Positions 7,848-16,813 of a DNA stretch of 46,024 nt are shown in pieces. The notes beneath the pieces are model-generated. The model was not told the DNA's origin and made no database searches. It worked only from the letters and a program-made list of their open reading frames with translations. Numbering within the stretch: the stretch's first letter is position 1; each line of letters opens with the position of its first letter. Made by a program: the position numbers and the translations under genes. Source of the DNA: Microcaldota archaeon (GTDB lineage: Archaea; Micrarchaeota; Micrarchaeia; Anstonellales; Bilamarchaeaceae); contig JAHJBM010000059.1 of NCBI GenBank assembly GCA_018813505.1, forward strand, positions 1 to 46,024, read 5' to 3'.

Positions 7848-9587
7848 ATGTGTGGCATTATTGGTTATGTGGGAAACAGAAGAGCAGCAGAAGTACTTAT
7901 CGAAGGTTTGAAAAGACTCGAGTATCGCGGGTATGATTCTGTTGGCGTTGCTATTGCCAATGCTGGTACAATTGAAGTAAGAAAAGACAAAGGAATGATA
8001 GAATTTGTTTCAGCACAGCTTGATTTCATAAGCATTGATGGCCACATTGGGATAGGGCATACAAGATGGGCAACCCATGGTGCACCATGCAAGGAAAATG
8101 CACATCCCCATGCGAGTCTGGATAACAAAGTAATACTTGCGCACAATGGAGTAATAGAAAACTTTACTCAGCTTAAAAATGACCTCAAGACCAAAGGCCA
8201 CACATTCAGGTCTGAGACTGATTCAGAAGTTATAGCGCATCAAATTGCAGAACATGTAAACTCAATGCCACCTTTGAAGGCATTTTTAAAAACCCTTAAT
8301 GAGCTTGAAGGTTCATACGGTATCGCAGCCATTTTTGCAGATGATAAAGATGAGCAGATATTTGTGGCACGCAGAAACAGTCCTCTTGTGCTTGGTATTG
8401 GCAAAGGTGAAATGTTCTGTGCATCAGACATACCTGCAATGCTCAAATACACTAAAACATTTGTCCCTCTTGAGGATGGGGATATAGCAGTTCTTTCTGC
8501 AAATGGTTACAAGGTTTATACGCTTGATGGTTCTGAAACCAAGCGAAAACAAATCACTGTCGACTGGAATGTCGAGATGGCTCAAAAAGGCGGTTATCCA
8601 TATTTTATGCTCAAGGAAATAAATGACCAACGTCATTTTATCAATGAAACTATTGCTTCTGACGTGGTTGTTGCGAAAAAACTCATTGAAGAAAGCGAGC
8701 GCATAGACATTGTTGCATGCGGTACATCCTATCATGCCGGATTAATGTTCAGCTACCTTCTTCAACAAAGAGGCAAGAGTGCGCAGGCATTCATTGCAAG
8801 CGATTATCCGTTTATTGTAAAACCAAATCAAAAAACGCTGGTGGTAACATTAACTCAAAGCGGTGAGACTGCCGATGTCTTGCAGGCAGTAAGGTATGCA
8901 AAGAAATCCGGTTGCAAATTGATTGCCATTACTAATGTCGTAGGATCTACAATTACCAACATTGCCGATAATGTGGTATATCTTAACACTGGTCCTGAAG
9001 TTGGTGTGGCTGCCACAAAGACATTCACTGCACAGCTAGCGATAATCTACAAAATCATTTTCGGAAAGGAGAAAATATCATCATTATCAGATTTATTTGC
9101 GCAAATGATGGAAAAAGAAAATGAGGTAAAACAAATAGCCGCACAGTTGAAAGAAAAACAAAATCTCTTCTTTATCGGAAGGGGTATCAGTGTTCCAATC
9201 GCATACGAAGGCTCGCTGAAGCTGAAAGAAATATCATATATCCATTCAGAAGCATATCCTGGTGGCGAACTTAAGCATGGCACACTGAGCTTAATTGAAA
9301 ATGGTGTTCCTGTCATAGTGCTTGCACCGACTGATGACACATTGCCAAAACTTTTTGGGAATTTAAAAGAGGCAAAGACGCGCGGTGCATTGATAATATC
9401 GCTTACAAATGATGAGAAAACAAAAGCAGAAAGCAATTTCTATATCGAACTTCCGATTCTTGATCCTGATCTTTATCCATTTGCCATGGTCATAATATTA
9501 CAACTACTTGCATATCATGTGAGCGTTCTAAAAGGTATAAATCCGGACAGGCCAAGAAATCTTGCAAAAAGCGTTACTGTTGAATAA
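7848..9587 (+). CDS. glmS: Glutamine-fructose-6-phosphate aminotransferase (isomerizing)
   Basis: Makes glucosamine-6-phosphate from fructose-6-phosphate and glutamine, the entry to UDP-GlcNAc and surface glycans. Starting at ATG 7848 the 579-aa protein begins MCGIIGY, placing the catalytic cysteine at position 2 after Met removal; the in-frame GTG at 7839 would bury it, so it is rejected. The class II glutaminase domain (1-220) is followed by two SIS domains (VACGTSYHAG and TLTQSGETADVL visible) and the family C-terminus PRNLAKSVTVE with its active-site lysine. Full length. Its 3' end overlaps the convergent PQQ-propeller gene by 14 nt. Confidence 0.97.
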   Translation: MCGIIGYVGNRRAAEVLIEGLKRLEYRGYDSVGVAIANAGTIEVRKDKGMIEFVSAQLDFISIDGHIGIGHTRWATHGAPCKENAHPHASLDNKVILAHNGVIENFTQLKNDLKTKGHTFRSETDSEVIAHQIAEHVNSMPPLKAFLKTLNELEGSYGIAAIFADDKDEQIFVARRNSPLVLGIGKGEMFCASDIPAMLKYTKTFVPLEDGDIAVLSANGYKVYTLDGSETKRKQITVDWNVEMAQKGGYPYFMLKEINDQRHFINETIASDVVVAKKLIEESERIDIVACGTSYHAGLMFSYLLQQRGKSAQAFIASDYPFIVKPNQKTLVVTLTQSGETADVLQAVRYAKKSGCKLIAITNVVGSTITNIADNVVYLNTGPEVGVAATKTFTAQLAIIYKIIFGKEKISSLSDLFAQMMEKENEVKQIAAQLKEKQNLFFIGRGISVPIAYEGSLKLKEISYIHSEAYPGGELKHGTLSLIENGVPVIVLAPTDDTLPKLFGNLKEAKTRGALIISLTNDEKTKAESNFYIELPILDPDLYPFAMVIILQLLAYHVSVLKGINPDRPRNLAKSVTVE

Positions 9588-11271
9588 TTTCTATTTTATC
9601 CTCTTTTTTGGCGAATCGTTGCTTTATGAATTTTGTCCATACTAGCCAGATTATTACTATTATACCAAGTATTCCAATAATTACAAATACTGGGTTTATT
9701 CCGTTCGGGTTTACGTTTATCACTGTTTTTTTATTATTGAATCCTATTTTACTTACTGTTACTTCATAAGCTCCGGCCTGTGGGATCATGGTGCTAATAT
9801 TGTCACTGCCAGTATATGTCTCTCCGTTTAATAAAAGTGTGAATCGTTCTATCTGTGATCCATCATCACCATCATTTACATATATCGTGAAATTCTGCCC
9901 TTCGATGACTTTTGGAGAAATGGCAACTTTGATTTCGCTTAACGGTTCGGTTGGATTATGGTTTATTGCAACGCTCGTATATGAAGGTCCTAGTTCCTGT
10001 CCTCCTGTATCAACAACTCTACATGTGATTATATTCAATCCTGATACTAATTTTTGTGTTGGATCAGTATAATATTCCCAGTCGTTGCTATCTTGTTGTG
10101 TTGCTTCCCATTCACCGTTGTTTATGTTTATCTCGACTCTTGCGCCACTATTTTCAGAGACGTATTTTCCACTTACTACTAGTTCTTTTCTACCAATTAA
10201 TTCTGCTTCCTGTGGTGTGTTTATAGAACACGCTCTTTCAGTACTATAACAATACATTGTGCCATCCTGGGATCCAAATATTACTGAATTAAGATAAAAT
10301 AAAGGACTACCTACTGCGCTTGCAGTGCCTCCTTTCCATACAATACTTCCATCAGTTTTCGATATTGCGTAGATGCCCTTGTCTCCACTTCCTACGAATA
10401 TTACATCTTCTCCGCCCATATACCCGCTGGTTGCCTGCGTTTGTACAGTTCGTTGTGTCTGAGTTTTCCACATTGCACTTCCAGAACCTGTAGATACCGC
10501 ATAAACCGTTCCGTCATTTCCGCCGAAATAAAGCATTCCCTGCTCAATGAAAGGAGTACTAAGGATCCAGTTTTTTGTATTTACCGTCCATACCTCCTGG
10601 CCGTTTGAAATGGCATACGCGTGCATTTTGTTATCAAGTGCACCGATATAAACAACACTTCCGTCTATTACTGGTCTAGATAGCCAGAAAGATCCCTGAT
10701 CCAGTTTCGCTTTCCACAAGATTTTTCCTTTATTGTCGATTTTTACAAGTTCATCTCCCTTACCATAAATTATAAAATCTTTTCCTGCAGCTGGTGTGGT
10801 CATAGGATATTTCATTACACCTGCTGTTAGTGCATTATTTTCAAATTGCACAAGTATTTTGACTACGCCTGTTTTTCCTATGCTATATACTCCAGAATCA
10901 GTAGTGACAAAAATATTTTCGTTGTTTGCGCTTGCTCCATAAGCGTGCGTTGCATTGTAATTGCCAAGATCTATGGTCCAGACTATGATACCCTTATTAT
11001 CAATTTTAGATACTTTTCCAGAAGTTGTTGAGGTAACTATTGAATTATCAAAAACAAAAACTTCGTTTGGTTCTTTACCTACAAATCTTTTCCAAACTAA
11101 AGTATCACAAGAAGATCTTACGGAATATATATTGCCATCAGCAGAAGCAAATACAATATTATTTTGGTATACTATCGGGGCACCAATTATTCTTTGTCCG
11201 GTGTTGTATTGCCCTAAAAGTGAAGCAAATGAAAGAGAGAAGAGCAGAAGTATGAAAACTATCTTTTTCAT
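9574..11271 (-). CDS. Membrane-anchored PQQ-type beta-propeller protein
   Basis: 565 aa with a signal peptide (MKKIVFILLLFSLSFASLLG), a propeller of PQQ-like repeats (about 25-350; units such as GNIYSV, GTVYAVSTGSGSAMWKT and GIYAISKTDGSIVWK), two Ig/cadherin-like beta domains (about 355-520) and a C-terminal membrane helix (about 528-550) with a basic cytoplasmic tail. It therefore sits on the outside of the cell membrane. The propeller resembles BamB/PQQ domains, but no catalytic PQQ-dehydrogenase residues are evident; a binding or scaffolding role is likelier. It begins 4 nt after the L11 gene, so both are probably one transcript, an odd partner for a ribosomal protein. Confidence 0.85.
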   Translation of the reverse strand: MKKIVFILLLFSLSFASLLGQYNTGQRIIGAPIVYQNNIVFASADGNIYSVRSSCDTLVWKRFVGKEPNEVFVFDNSIVTSTTSGKVSKIDNKGIIVWTIDLGNYNATHAYGASANNENIFVTTDSGVYSIGKTGVVKILVQFENNALTAGVMKYPMTTPAAGKDFIIYGKGDELVKIDNKGKILWKAKLDQGSFWLSRPVIDGSVVYIGALDNKMHAYAISNGQEVWTVNTKNWILSTPFIEQGMLYFGGNDGTVYAVSTGSGSAMWKTQTQRTVQTQATSGYMGGEDVIFVGSGDKGIYAISKTDGSIVWKGGTASAVGSPLFYLNSVIFGSQDGTMYCYSTERACSINTPQEAELIGRKELVVSGKYVSENSGARVEININNGEWEATQQDSNDWEYYTDPTQKLVSGLNIITCRVVDTGGQELGPSYTSVAINHNPTEPLSEIKVAISPKVIEGQNFTIYVNDGDDGSQIERFTLLLNGETYTGSDNISTMIPQAGAYEVTVSKIGFNNKKTVINVNPNGINPVFVIIGILGIIVIIWLVWTKFIKQRFAKKEDKIEIIQQ

Positions 11272-11275
11272 ACTC

Positions 11276-11746
11276 TCAACCCTTTAACAAAGAATCATGT
11301 TTGCCCTGGTTTACCTCTTTTATTACTTCTCTGGCATTTTTGCCTTCTATTGTTACGCCCATGCTAAGACATGTTCCTAGTATCTCTTTAAGCGTTTCGC
11401 TTAGATCCTTGCCTAAAGAATTTCTCTTTGTCTTCGCAATCTGGACTGCTTTTTCCAACGTAAGATTACCTGCTGGCGCTTCTCTATTTCCTGCACCCTT
11501 TTCTATCCCAACCTCTTTTTTTATTATTTCAGATGTTGGTGGGCTTCCTACCTCTATAGTAAATTGTTTTGTGGCTGGATCAACTATTACCTTTACCGGT
11601 ACTTTCATACCACCGAATGCTGCAGTTTCTTCGTTTATTTTAGCAACAACCTGACCTATGTTTATTCCCATGGGTGCCAAAGCTGGTGCCAATGGCGGTC
11701 CTGCGCTTGCTTTTCCACCTTCTACTATAACATCAATCGTTTTCAT
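11276..11746 (-). CDS. rpl11: Ribosomal protein L11 (uL11), archaeal type
   Basis: 156-aa large-subunit protein of the GTPase-associated stalk base. The N-terminus (MKTIDVIVEGGKASAGPPLA) and G-P-P-based 23S-binding region are typical, and the C-terminal domain ends in the helix with GVTIEGKNAREV. An upstream ATG would add 11 residues; the ATG at 11746 is chosen because GAGGT lies about 7 nt before it and the family starts there. The usual neighbours (L1, L10, Spt5) are absent from this window; only the PQQ propeller follows. Confidence 0.96.
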   Translation of the reverse strand: MKTIDVIVEGGKASAGPPLAPALAPMGINIGQVVAKINEETAAFGGMKVPVKVIVDPATKQFTIEVGSPPTSEIIKKEVGIEKGAGNREAPAGNLTLEKAVQIAKTKRNSLGKDLSETLKEILGTCLSMGVTIEGKNAREVIKEVNQGKHDSLLKG

Positions 11747-11889
11747 AGTATAACCTCTATACTCGTTGTTACATATCATTAAATGGCATTTATACCTCTA
11801 ATTTGGCAATATTTTATCTTATATACCATAATAGATAGTACTGTAATTCATTTCATTTGTTTTTTAAATATAACTAGTGGTGCAAGACA

Positions 11890-12122
11890 GGTTGAAAATT
11901 CAAGGCAAGAAACAAAAAACCAAGAACCGGCAGAAATTGAAGATTCGATACACAAGATTCTAAATCAAAAACCTGAAATCCATTACACTAAACAAAAAAT
12001 CATAAACTCACGATCGAAACTCAAAACAGAGAACTACAAACCAGGAAATAGCCAAAACTGAAAACTCTAAACTGGAAACATGAACTAAAGATTCGAGACT
12101 GGAAACCCAAAACAGGAAACTC
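11890..12122. repeat. 33-unit heptad repeat array
   Basis: From 11890 to 12120 the sequence can be cut into 33 consecutive 7-base units without an indel. Units 7-23 have A at column 5 nearly throughout and C or T at column 6 (for example CTAAACA, GAAACTC, CAAACCA); units 24-33 keep the period with a two-base phase shift (CTGAAAA, CTGGAAA, TGGAAAC, AGGAAAC). The consensus is about RAAACYN. It fills most of the 349-bp gap between L11 and the FNR gene. An open frame through it (11783-12061) is a by-product of low stop density. Confidence 0.8.
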
Positions 12123-12128
12123 CCTGCC

Positions 12129-12845
12129 CTATCCCCAGCCTTCCATTTTTATCTTATCAGTATCCACTCCAAGAACGATCAGGTGATTTTTGATATTTTT
12201 TATCATTTCCATTGGTCCGCAAATCCACCAATTGAACTGGTTTGTATCTTCGGTATATTTGTATAAAATATCACCATTAATACGACCACATTCCCCATCC
12301 CATTCTCTTGGAGTTTCTCTTGTGAGTGTGATAACAACTGTTATGTTTAAATTCTCAGCTTCCAATTTTTCGAGTTCTTTTTTGTATAATATCTGATCCA
12401 TAGTTTTTGTACTATAAAACAAAACAAATTTGCCCATGATCTTATTTTTATTTATGTGTCGAAGTATTCCGATAAATGGCACAACTCCTGTTCCACCTGC
12501 TACAAATGCAGCTTCCGATTCATCTCCATATTTGAAATGTCCAAATGGTCCTTCGATGCCTACTTTATCCCCCTCACCCAGATTTTCGAGTTTTGATGTA
12601 AGTTCGCCACCAATCAATTTAATACACAATTCGAGATGCTTCTCATGAGGTGCTGATGCAATCGAATATGCTCGTTTTACTATACTTCCGCCTTTTTCAT
12701 CTAAGATATGCATAAATACAAACTGGCCAGGTACAAAATCAAATCTCTTTCCAGTAACTGGATTCATTTTGTATATATGCGTATTACCAGCTTCTTTTCT
12801 AATCGATGCTATCTGATAAATTACTAATTCTGACAGTGCAAACAC
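12129..12845 (-). CDS. FNR-type FAD/NAD(P) oxidoreductase
   Basis: 238-aa ferredoxin-NADP reductase superfamily protein. The FAD domain has R58-A-Y-S61-IAS; the nucleotide domain has GGTGVVP (117-123) and the C-terminal CGP motif (WWICGPMEM), ending in an aromatic residue (EGWG). There is no 2Fe-2S domain, so electrons must pass to a separate partner, perhaps ferredoxin. Full length for the short (Fpr-like) form. It ends just 7 bases after the heptad array and is divergent from the membrane protein at 12900. Confidence 0.9.
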   Translation of the reverse strand: MFALSELVIYQIASIRKEAGNTHIYKMNPVTGKRFDFVPGQFVFMHILDEKGGSIVKRAYSIASAPHEKHLELCIKLIGGELTSKLENLGEGDKVGIEGPFGHFKYGDESEAAFVAGGTGVVPFIGILRHINKNKIMGKFVLFYSTKTMDQILYKKELEKLEAENLNITVVITLTRETPREWDGECGRINGDILYKYTEDTNQFNWWICGPMEMIKNIKNHLIVLGVDTDKIKMEGWG

Positions 12846-12899
12846 CTTTTATATTTGAGCGAACTGCAGGTATTTAAGACTATATGTTCAATTTGTATC

Positions 12900-13637
12900 A
12901 TGCAAGATGATCTTTACAGAATCTTCAAATATACAATTGAGTTTTACCTGAAGCGACTTCGTCTTATACAGATATTTTCCATACCATTTATATTGGCATT
13001 TGGAATACTTGCCCTTGTTCCTGCACCAACATACATGTCTTTAGGTGGAGTCTTTTTGCGTACTGGGAGCATTCCCGAGCTTTCTATTCTTGACTTACTT
13101 ATCACAGCTGCTGCCTATGCCATTGCAGTTTTTGTTGTTGCAGATACAATCGTGAATATCAATCTTATCGTCCGTTCAAAGAGGACATTTACAGAGACAA
13201 AAAAAGAAATGGTCGATGCAATCGGAAAATATGCGACGCGGATTTTCTACATATATACACTGGTCCTTTTGTTATTAGTCATAGTTCAACTTCTTATCTA
13301 TGAATTTCCATTCCAGAATTGGATATATCCAATATTCTCACTTTTACTTTCATTTCTGTTATTCTATGTTGCGCCTGCGGTTGTAATAGATCATTCAGAT
13401 ACGGCGCATGCGATAAAGCGATCTATATATGTCGCATTAAAGGCCCCTCATCTGATATTGGTTTGGATTTTGATAGGTTTATTTTGTACCTCTTTTCTGA
13501 AAGTGACTGGGGACCTTGTATTTTCAAGCACCTACTCAGGTTATTTTGTCCTGCTTGTTAATTCGCTTATTGTGCTTCCATTCCTAACAGTTCTCCAGAC
13601 TCAAATGTATATGGAGAAATATCCTCTTGCAAGGTAG
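12900..13637 (+). CDS. Polytopic membrane protein of unknown function
   Basis: 245 aa with about six hydrophobic segments (around residues 23-45, 60-90, 115-140, 150-172, 190-213, 220-240). The N-terminal amphipathic part (MQDDLYRIFKYTIEFYLKR) is cytoplasmic in style. No motif identifies a substrate. The ATG at 12900 is preferred to the in-frame codon at 12855 because TTTATATTT at about 12848-12856 looks like the promoter. IPP isomerase begins 6 nt downstream, so the two are an operon; a lipid-related role is only a guess. Confidence 0.75.
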   Translation: MQDDLYRIFKYTIEFYLKRLRLIQIFSIPFILAFGILALVPAPTYMSLGGVFLRTGSIPELSILDLLITAAAYAIAVFVVADTIVNINLIVRSKRTFTETKKEMVDAIGKYATRIFYIYTLVLLLLVIVQLLIYEFPFQNWIYPIFSLLLSFLLFYVAPAVVIDHSDTAHAIKRSIYVALKAPHLILVWILIGLFCTSFLKVTGDLVFSSTYSGYFVLLVNSLIVLPFLTVLQTQMYMEKYPLAR

Positions 13638-13643
13638 TGTTAT

Positions 13644-14627
13644 ATGAAAAAAATTGAATCTCGTAAGAAAGATCACATCGATTTAGTACTTAAGAAAGGT
13701 GCACAATATTCAAAGTCCACTGGTCTTGATCATGTGGATTTTGTGCACAACGCACTCCCCGAAATGTCTCTTGAGGCGGTTAATCTTTCGACTACATTTT
13801 TTGGAAAATCTTTGAAGTTTCCTGTGATTGTTACTGCGATGACTGGTGGCTACAAGGATGCGAAAGCGATCAATAGGAAACTTGCAGCATGCGCACAGAA
13901 ATGCGGGTTTGGTCTTGGTCTTGGTTCACAGCGTGCAATGATCGAAAATCCTACACTTACCTCAACGTATGTTGTACGTGATGCGGCTCCAGACGTTCCT
14001 ATAATATCGAATATTGGTGCATTTCAGCTAAAGCGCTATTCAATAGATCAACTAGAGTCTTTGGTTTCATCTGTTAAAGCAGATGGTCTTGCCATTCATT
14101 TGAATCCTCTTCAGGAAATTGTACAAATGGAAGGTGATACTGATTTCAGTGGTATTCTTGATGCAATTTCAAAAGTCTGCGCATCATTGTCAGTTCCAGT
14201 CATAGTAAAAGAAACTGGTGCAGGACTGAATCAAGAAGTTGCTATCAAGCTTAAGGATGCCGGTGTCAAGTATCTTGACGTTGCCGGTGCTGGCGGAACA
14301 TCCTGGAGTAAAGTCGAATACATGAGATCAACGGCTATCCCAGGTTTTGAGGAATGGGGCATACCTACAATGGATTCAATCATTCAATGTCGCGGTATTC
14401 TTCCTCTTGTAGCAAGCGGAGGTATAAGAACAGGTATTGATGGTGCAAAGTCCATTGCCTTGGGCGCAGATATGTGTGGTGCTGCATATCCTTTCATAAA
14501 AGCAATCAAAGCAGGAAATTTGGATACGTTTGCCGAGACGTTCCAGAAACAGATGGCTATATGTGCATATCTTACAGGTTCTAAAACTTTGAGTGATTTG
14601 AAAAAAGCAAAACTATTCATACATTAG
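13644..14627 (+). CDS. fni: Type II isopentenyl-diphosphate isomerase
   Basis: FMN- and NADPH-dependent enzyme interconverting IPP and DMAPP, required for archaeal isoprenoid lipids. The 327-aa protein has the N-terminal R-K-x-D-H-I motif (RKKDHID), the MTGG phosphate/flavin loop, LGSQR, the HLNPLQE segment, the GGTSW flavin loop and the SGGIRTG phosphate-binding site; it is full length. The TIM-barrel FMN signatures exclude the type I enzyme. It is downstream of and close to a membrane protein; the convergent Lrp gene ends 30 nt away. Confidence 0.94.
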   Translation: MKKIESRKKDHIDLVLKKGAQYSKSTGLDHVDFVHNALPEMSLEAVNLSTTFFGKSLKFPVIVTAMTGGYKDAKAINRKLAACAQKCGFGLGLGSQRAMIENPTLTSTYVVRDAAPDVPIISNIGAFQLKRYSIDQLESLVSSVKADGLAIHLNPLQEIVQMEGDTDFSGILDAISKVCASLSVPVIVKETGAGLNQEVAIKLKDAGVKYLDVAGAGGTSWSKVEYMRSTAIPGFEEWGIPTMDSIIQCRGILPLVASGGIRTGIDGAKSIALGADMCGAAYPFIKAIKAGNLDTFAETFQKQMAICAYLTGSKTLSDLKKAKLFIH

Positions 14628-14657
14628 TTCCAATACACTCATCGTCTATATCTGGTA

Positions 14658-15119
14658 TCAAATCCCATCAAATTCATCCATTTTTTTTACAACATTAAGA
14701 ACCATGCTCGTGTTAGTTTTGTCAACACCCGGGATCTTGAGTATTCCTTTTACTAATGCTGAAAGTTCCTGCCTACTTTTGCACATAGCCATGGCTGCTG
14801 AATCATACTGTCCTGTTGTGTCATAAATTGCCGCTACGCCTCTAAGTTTGCTTATTCCTTCCTGCACTTTTAGCATATCCCCTGATATACTGATTTGTAT
14901 GATTGCCATGAATTCAAATCCGAGTTTTAAATAATCGAGATTTGCAGAGTAACCTCTTATGGTGCCATTGTTCTCAAGTTTTTTCATTCGCTCTATCAAT
15001 GCTGCTGGGCTCATGCCTATGGCTGTTGCAAGTTCTCTATATGAACGTCTGCAATCCTGTTTTAACTCGCTTAATATTTGCTGATCTGTTTTATCTATTT
15101 CTATTTGTTTGGTTTTCAT
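14658..15119 (-). CDS. Lrp/AsnC-family transcriptional regulator
   Basis: 153 aa: an N-terminal helix-turn-helix (about 8-58; TDQQILSELKQDCR then SYRELATAIGMSPAALIERM) and a C-terminal RAM ligand-binding/oligomerisation domain (about 68-145). Such regulators form dimers or octamers that sense amino acids. It stands alone, convergent with IPP isomerase, so its targets cannot be read from context, although ilvE and iorAB elsewhere in the window are amino-acid genes. Confidence 0.93.
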   Translation of the reverse strand: MKTKQIEIDKTDQQILSELKQDCRRSYRELATAIGMSPAALIERMKKLENNGTIRGYSANLDYLKLGFEFMAIIQISISGDMLKVQEGISKLRGVAAIYDTTGQYDSAAMAMCKSRQELSALVKGILKIPGVDKTNTSMVLNVVKKMDEFDGI

Positions 15120-15242
15120 CGGAGTTCACCATCATAAACCAAACAAATGTTATGAATATTTATTAATACTTCTATAATCTGTTTGGAAATTTTTGAAAAA
15201 ACTATAAATATAATCAGTCAGTTACTTGTCAAGGTGGATTTT

Positions 15243-15524
15243 ATGCTTATACTGCAAAAAAGAGATTATCCCAAACTACCAACGCCTGCTCTTGACAGGG
15301 TAATTGCATCAAGAAAACAAATGCTTGCAGAGCTTGGCTGTCTTGCTCCCTTAATTGAAACTGATATAGCATTGGCATCTTTACGTTCGAGTTCAAGACG
15401 AGTTGCAGCTTTACCGCAGTCAGATCGGTTAACTGTTCTTACAGAACCCGCAAATTCTTCAGAACGTTTACAAACCACATCTTCATCTGACAGGTTACCC
15501 AAGGAAGCTATCAATCCTGAATAG
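15243..15524 (+). CDS. Small Ser/Arg-rich hypothetical protein
   Basis: 93-aa product not recognised. The start at 15243 has AGGTGGAT 6-8 nt upstream, and ACTATAAATATAA at about 15201-15213 looks like its TATA box. The N-terminal half is predicted helical (ALDRVIASRKQMLAELG); the C-terminal half has two SDRL words and many Ser/Arg, suggesting disorder. It overlaps the convergent hydrolase gene by 14 nt. Confidence 0.6.
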   Translation: MLILQKRDYPKLPTPALDRVIASRKQMLAELGCLAPLIETDIALASLRSSSRRVAALPQSDRLTVLTEPANSSERLQTTSSSDRLPKEAINPE

Positions 15525-16464
15525 ATTGTAAAAATTCGAGCGTTGTTCTATTCAATCTTCTAGGGTGGGAAAGCATTGGCAAGTGTCCAGTGTTTTCCCA
15601 TATCTGAAGTTCTGCGTTTGGTATTCTTGCTACCAGTTTTTCTGCACTTTCAGGAGATATGAGCGGATCACTGTCTCCAGCTATGATCCGAGTTGGAACA
15701 GTTATTCTTGGTGCAATATGTTGCATTATATTATCATCCATTTGGAAAAGTGCTTGCATTGACAATGCCATTGCATCGGTATTTGCCCTGAAGATATTTT
15801 TCATTAATTTTTGGAATGCCGTTACATCTCTAACATTATCAGGCATTATGGTGAGCATCAATGCCAATCTGACTATGTTCCATGTTAATGGAACTTCGGA
15901 TATTGCTTTTTTTGTTTTATCTAAAACAGTGTTATTTGCAGAATTTGCAAGTATGTCCAGGATAGGATAAACTCCGGGATAATTTCTTAAAAAACCTAGT
16001 TTTCTTGGATCTGCGTATGCAGGGGTTACAAGCATTAATCCAGCTACTCTTTCAGGGAACAAACCATAAAAAATTAGTGCAACTGCTCCCCACATGGAAT
16101 GCCCTGAAATTACGATCTTATCTATGTTCTCTTTGTCAAGCACTGCTTTAAGGTCATATGCAAGATCATATAGATATGTTCTGGCTGTGCTTTCCCCAAC
16201 ACCACTAAACCAATGTCCTCGATTTTCCATTGTAATTATCTCACAACGTCCTTCAAATGCTTTTATCTGACATAAATGACCAGCCGGGTGCATGGTCCAG
16301 CCACCTTGCAATGCTATTGGGGGCAAGTGTGCGTGTTCATCTGGGTCTAATTTTCTATAGGATATTATTGCTCCTTTTCTTTGTAGTGTTTTATTTTTTG
16401 GAGGAATCGATTGGGGCGTTTGTAAGTTTTCTAATCTTCGGTTTACGCATCTATGCATTAACAA
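15511..16464 (-). CDS. Alpha/beta-hydrolase
   Basis: 317 aa. The fold signatures are complete: nucleophile elbow GHSMWG with S123, oxyanion-side LQGGW (52-56), acid in AGDSDP and the C-terminal histidine in NTGHLPM. The elbow has Trp where most members have Gly (GxSxG becomes GHSMWG), which is unusual. Substrate unknown; esterase, lactonase or dehalogenase-like activity is possible. An alternative ATG two codons in is equally likely. CATATAAACATTT on the minus strand (about 16482-16494) is a good TATA box. Confidence 0.88.
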   Translation of the reverse strand: MLMHRCVNRRLENLQTPQSIPPKNKTLQRKGAIISYRKLDPDEHAHLPPIALQGGWTMHPAGHLCQIKAFEGRCEIITMENRGHWFSGVGESTARTYLYDLAYDLKAVLDKENIDKIVISGHSMWGAVALIFYGLFPERVAGLMLVTPAYADPRKLGFLRNYPGVYPILDILANSANNTVLDKTKKAISEVPLTWNIVRLALMLTIMPDNVRDVTAFQKLMKNIFRANTDAMALSMQALFQMDDNIMQHIAPRITVPTRIIAGDSDPLISPESAEKLVARIPNAELQIWENTGHLPMLSHPRRLNRTTLEFLQSIQD

Positions 16465-16813
16465 TTACGTTTGTCTAGAAATGTTTATATGAACTCTGTT
16501 AATTTTTTTATGATTTTATGTAATTTTCTACAGTTTTGTTATCTATTTTCTGATGGTCTTCTGAGAGTACTTTTTTTATATTCAATTATCCATTTCAGTG
16601 TAATGGACACTTTTTCCACATATCCTCTAGTTGTGTGTTTATTATAACATTCTTTGTGGTTGTACTTATTTTATTATTGTGATAATCTAAAATCTACCAA
16701 TAACAAACATTTTTAAACACAATTAGACAAATATGTATTATGTATTTTTTACGTTCAGAATGCGTAAATTTCTCCATAAATTTCATTGTAGAACTAAAAT
16801 GGTGGTAATCTAA
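16465..16813. other. AT-rich intergenic region with divergent promoters
   Basis: 349 bp without a gene. It holds the leftward TATA for the hydrolase (about 16482-16494) and, for the glycosyltransferase, a TTTTTAAACA element near 16709-16718 and GGTGGT before the ATG. ATTAGACAAA at about 16720 partly resembles the palindromic operator half-site at 20981. No other structure stands out. Confidence 0.4.

Noticed and set aside
11783..12061. 92-aa open frame over the heptad array
   Set aside because: Its sequence is the translation of A-rich 7-nt repeats; no ribosome binding site and no protein-like pattern beyond the repeat.
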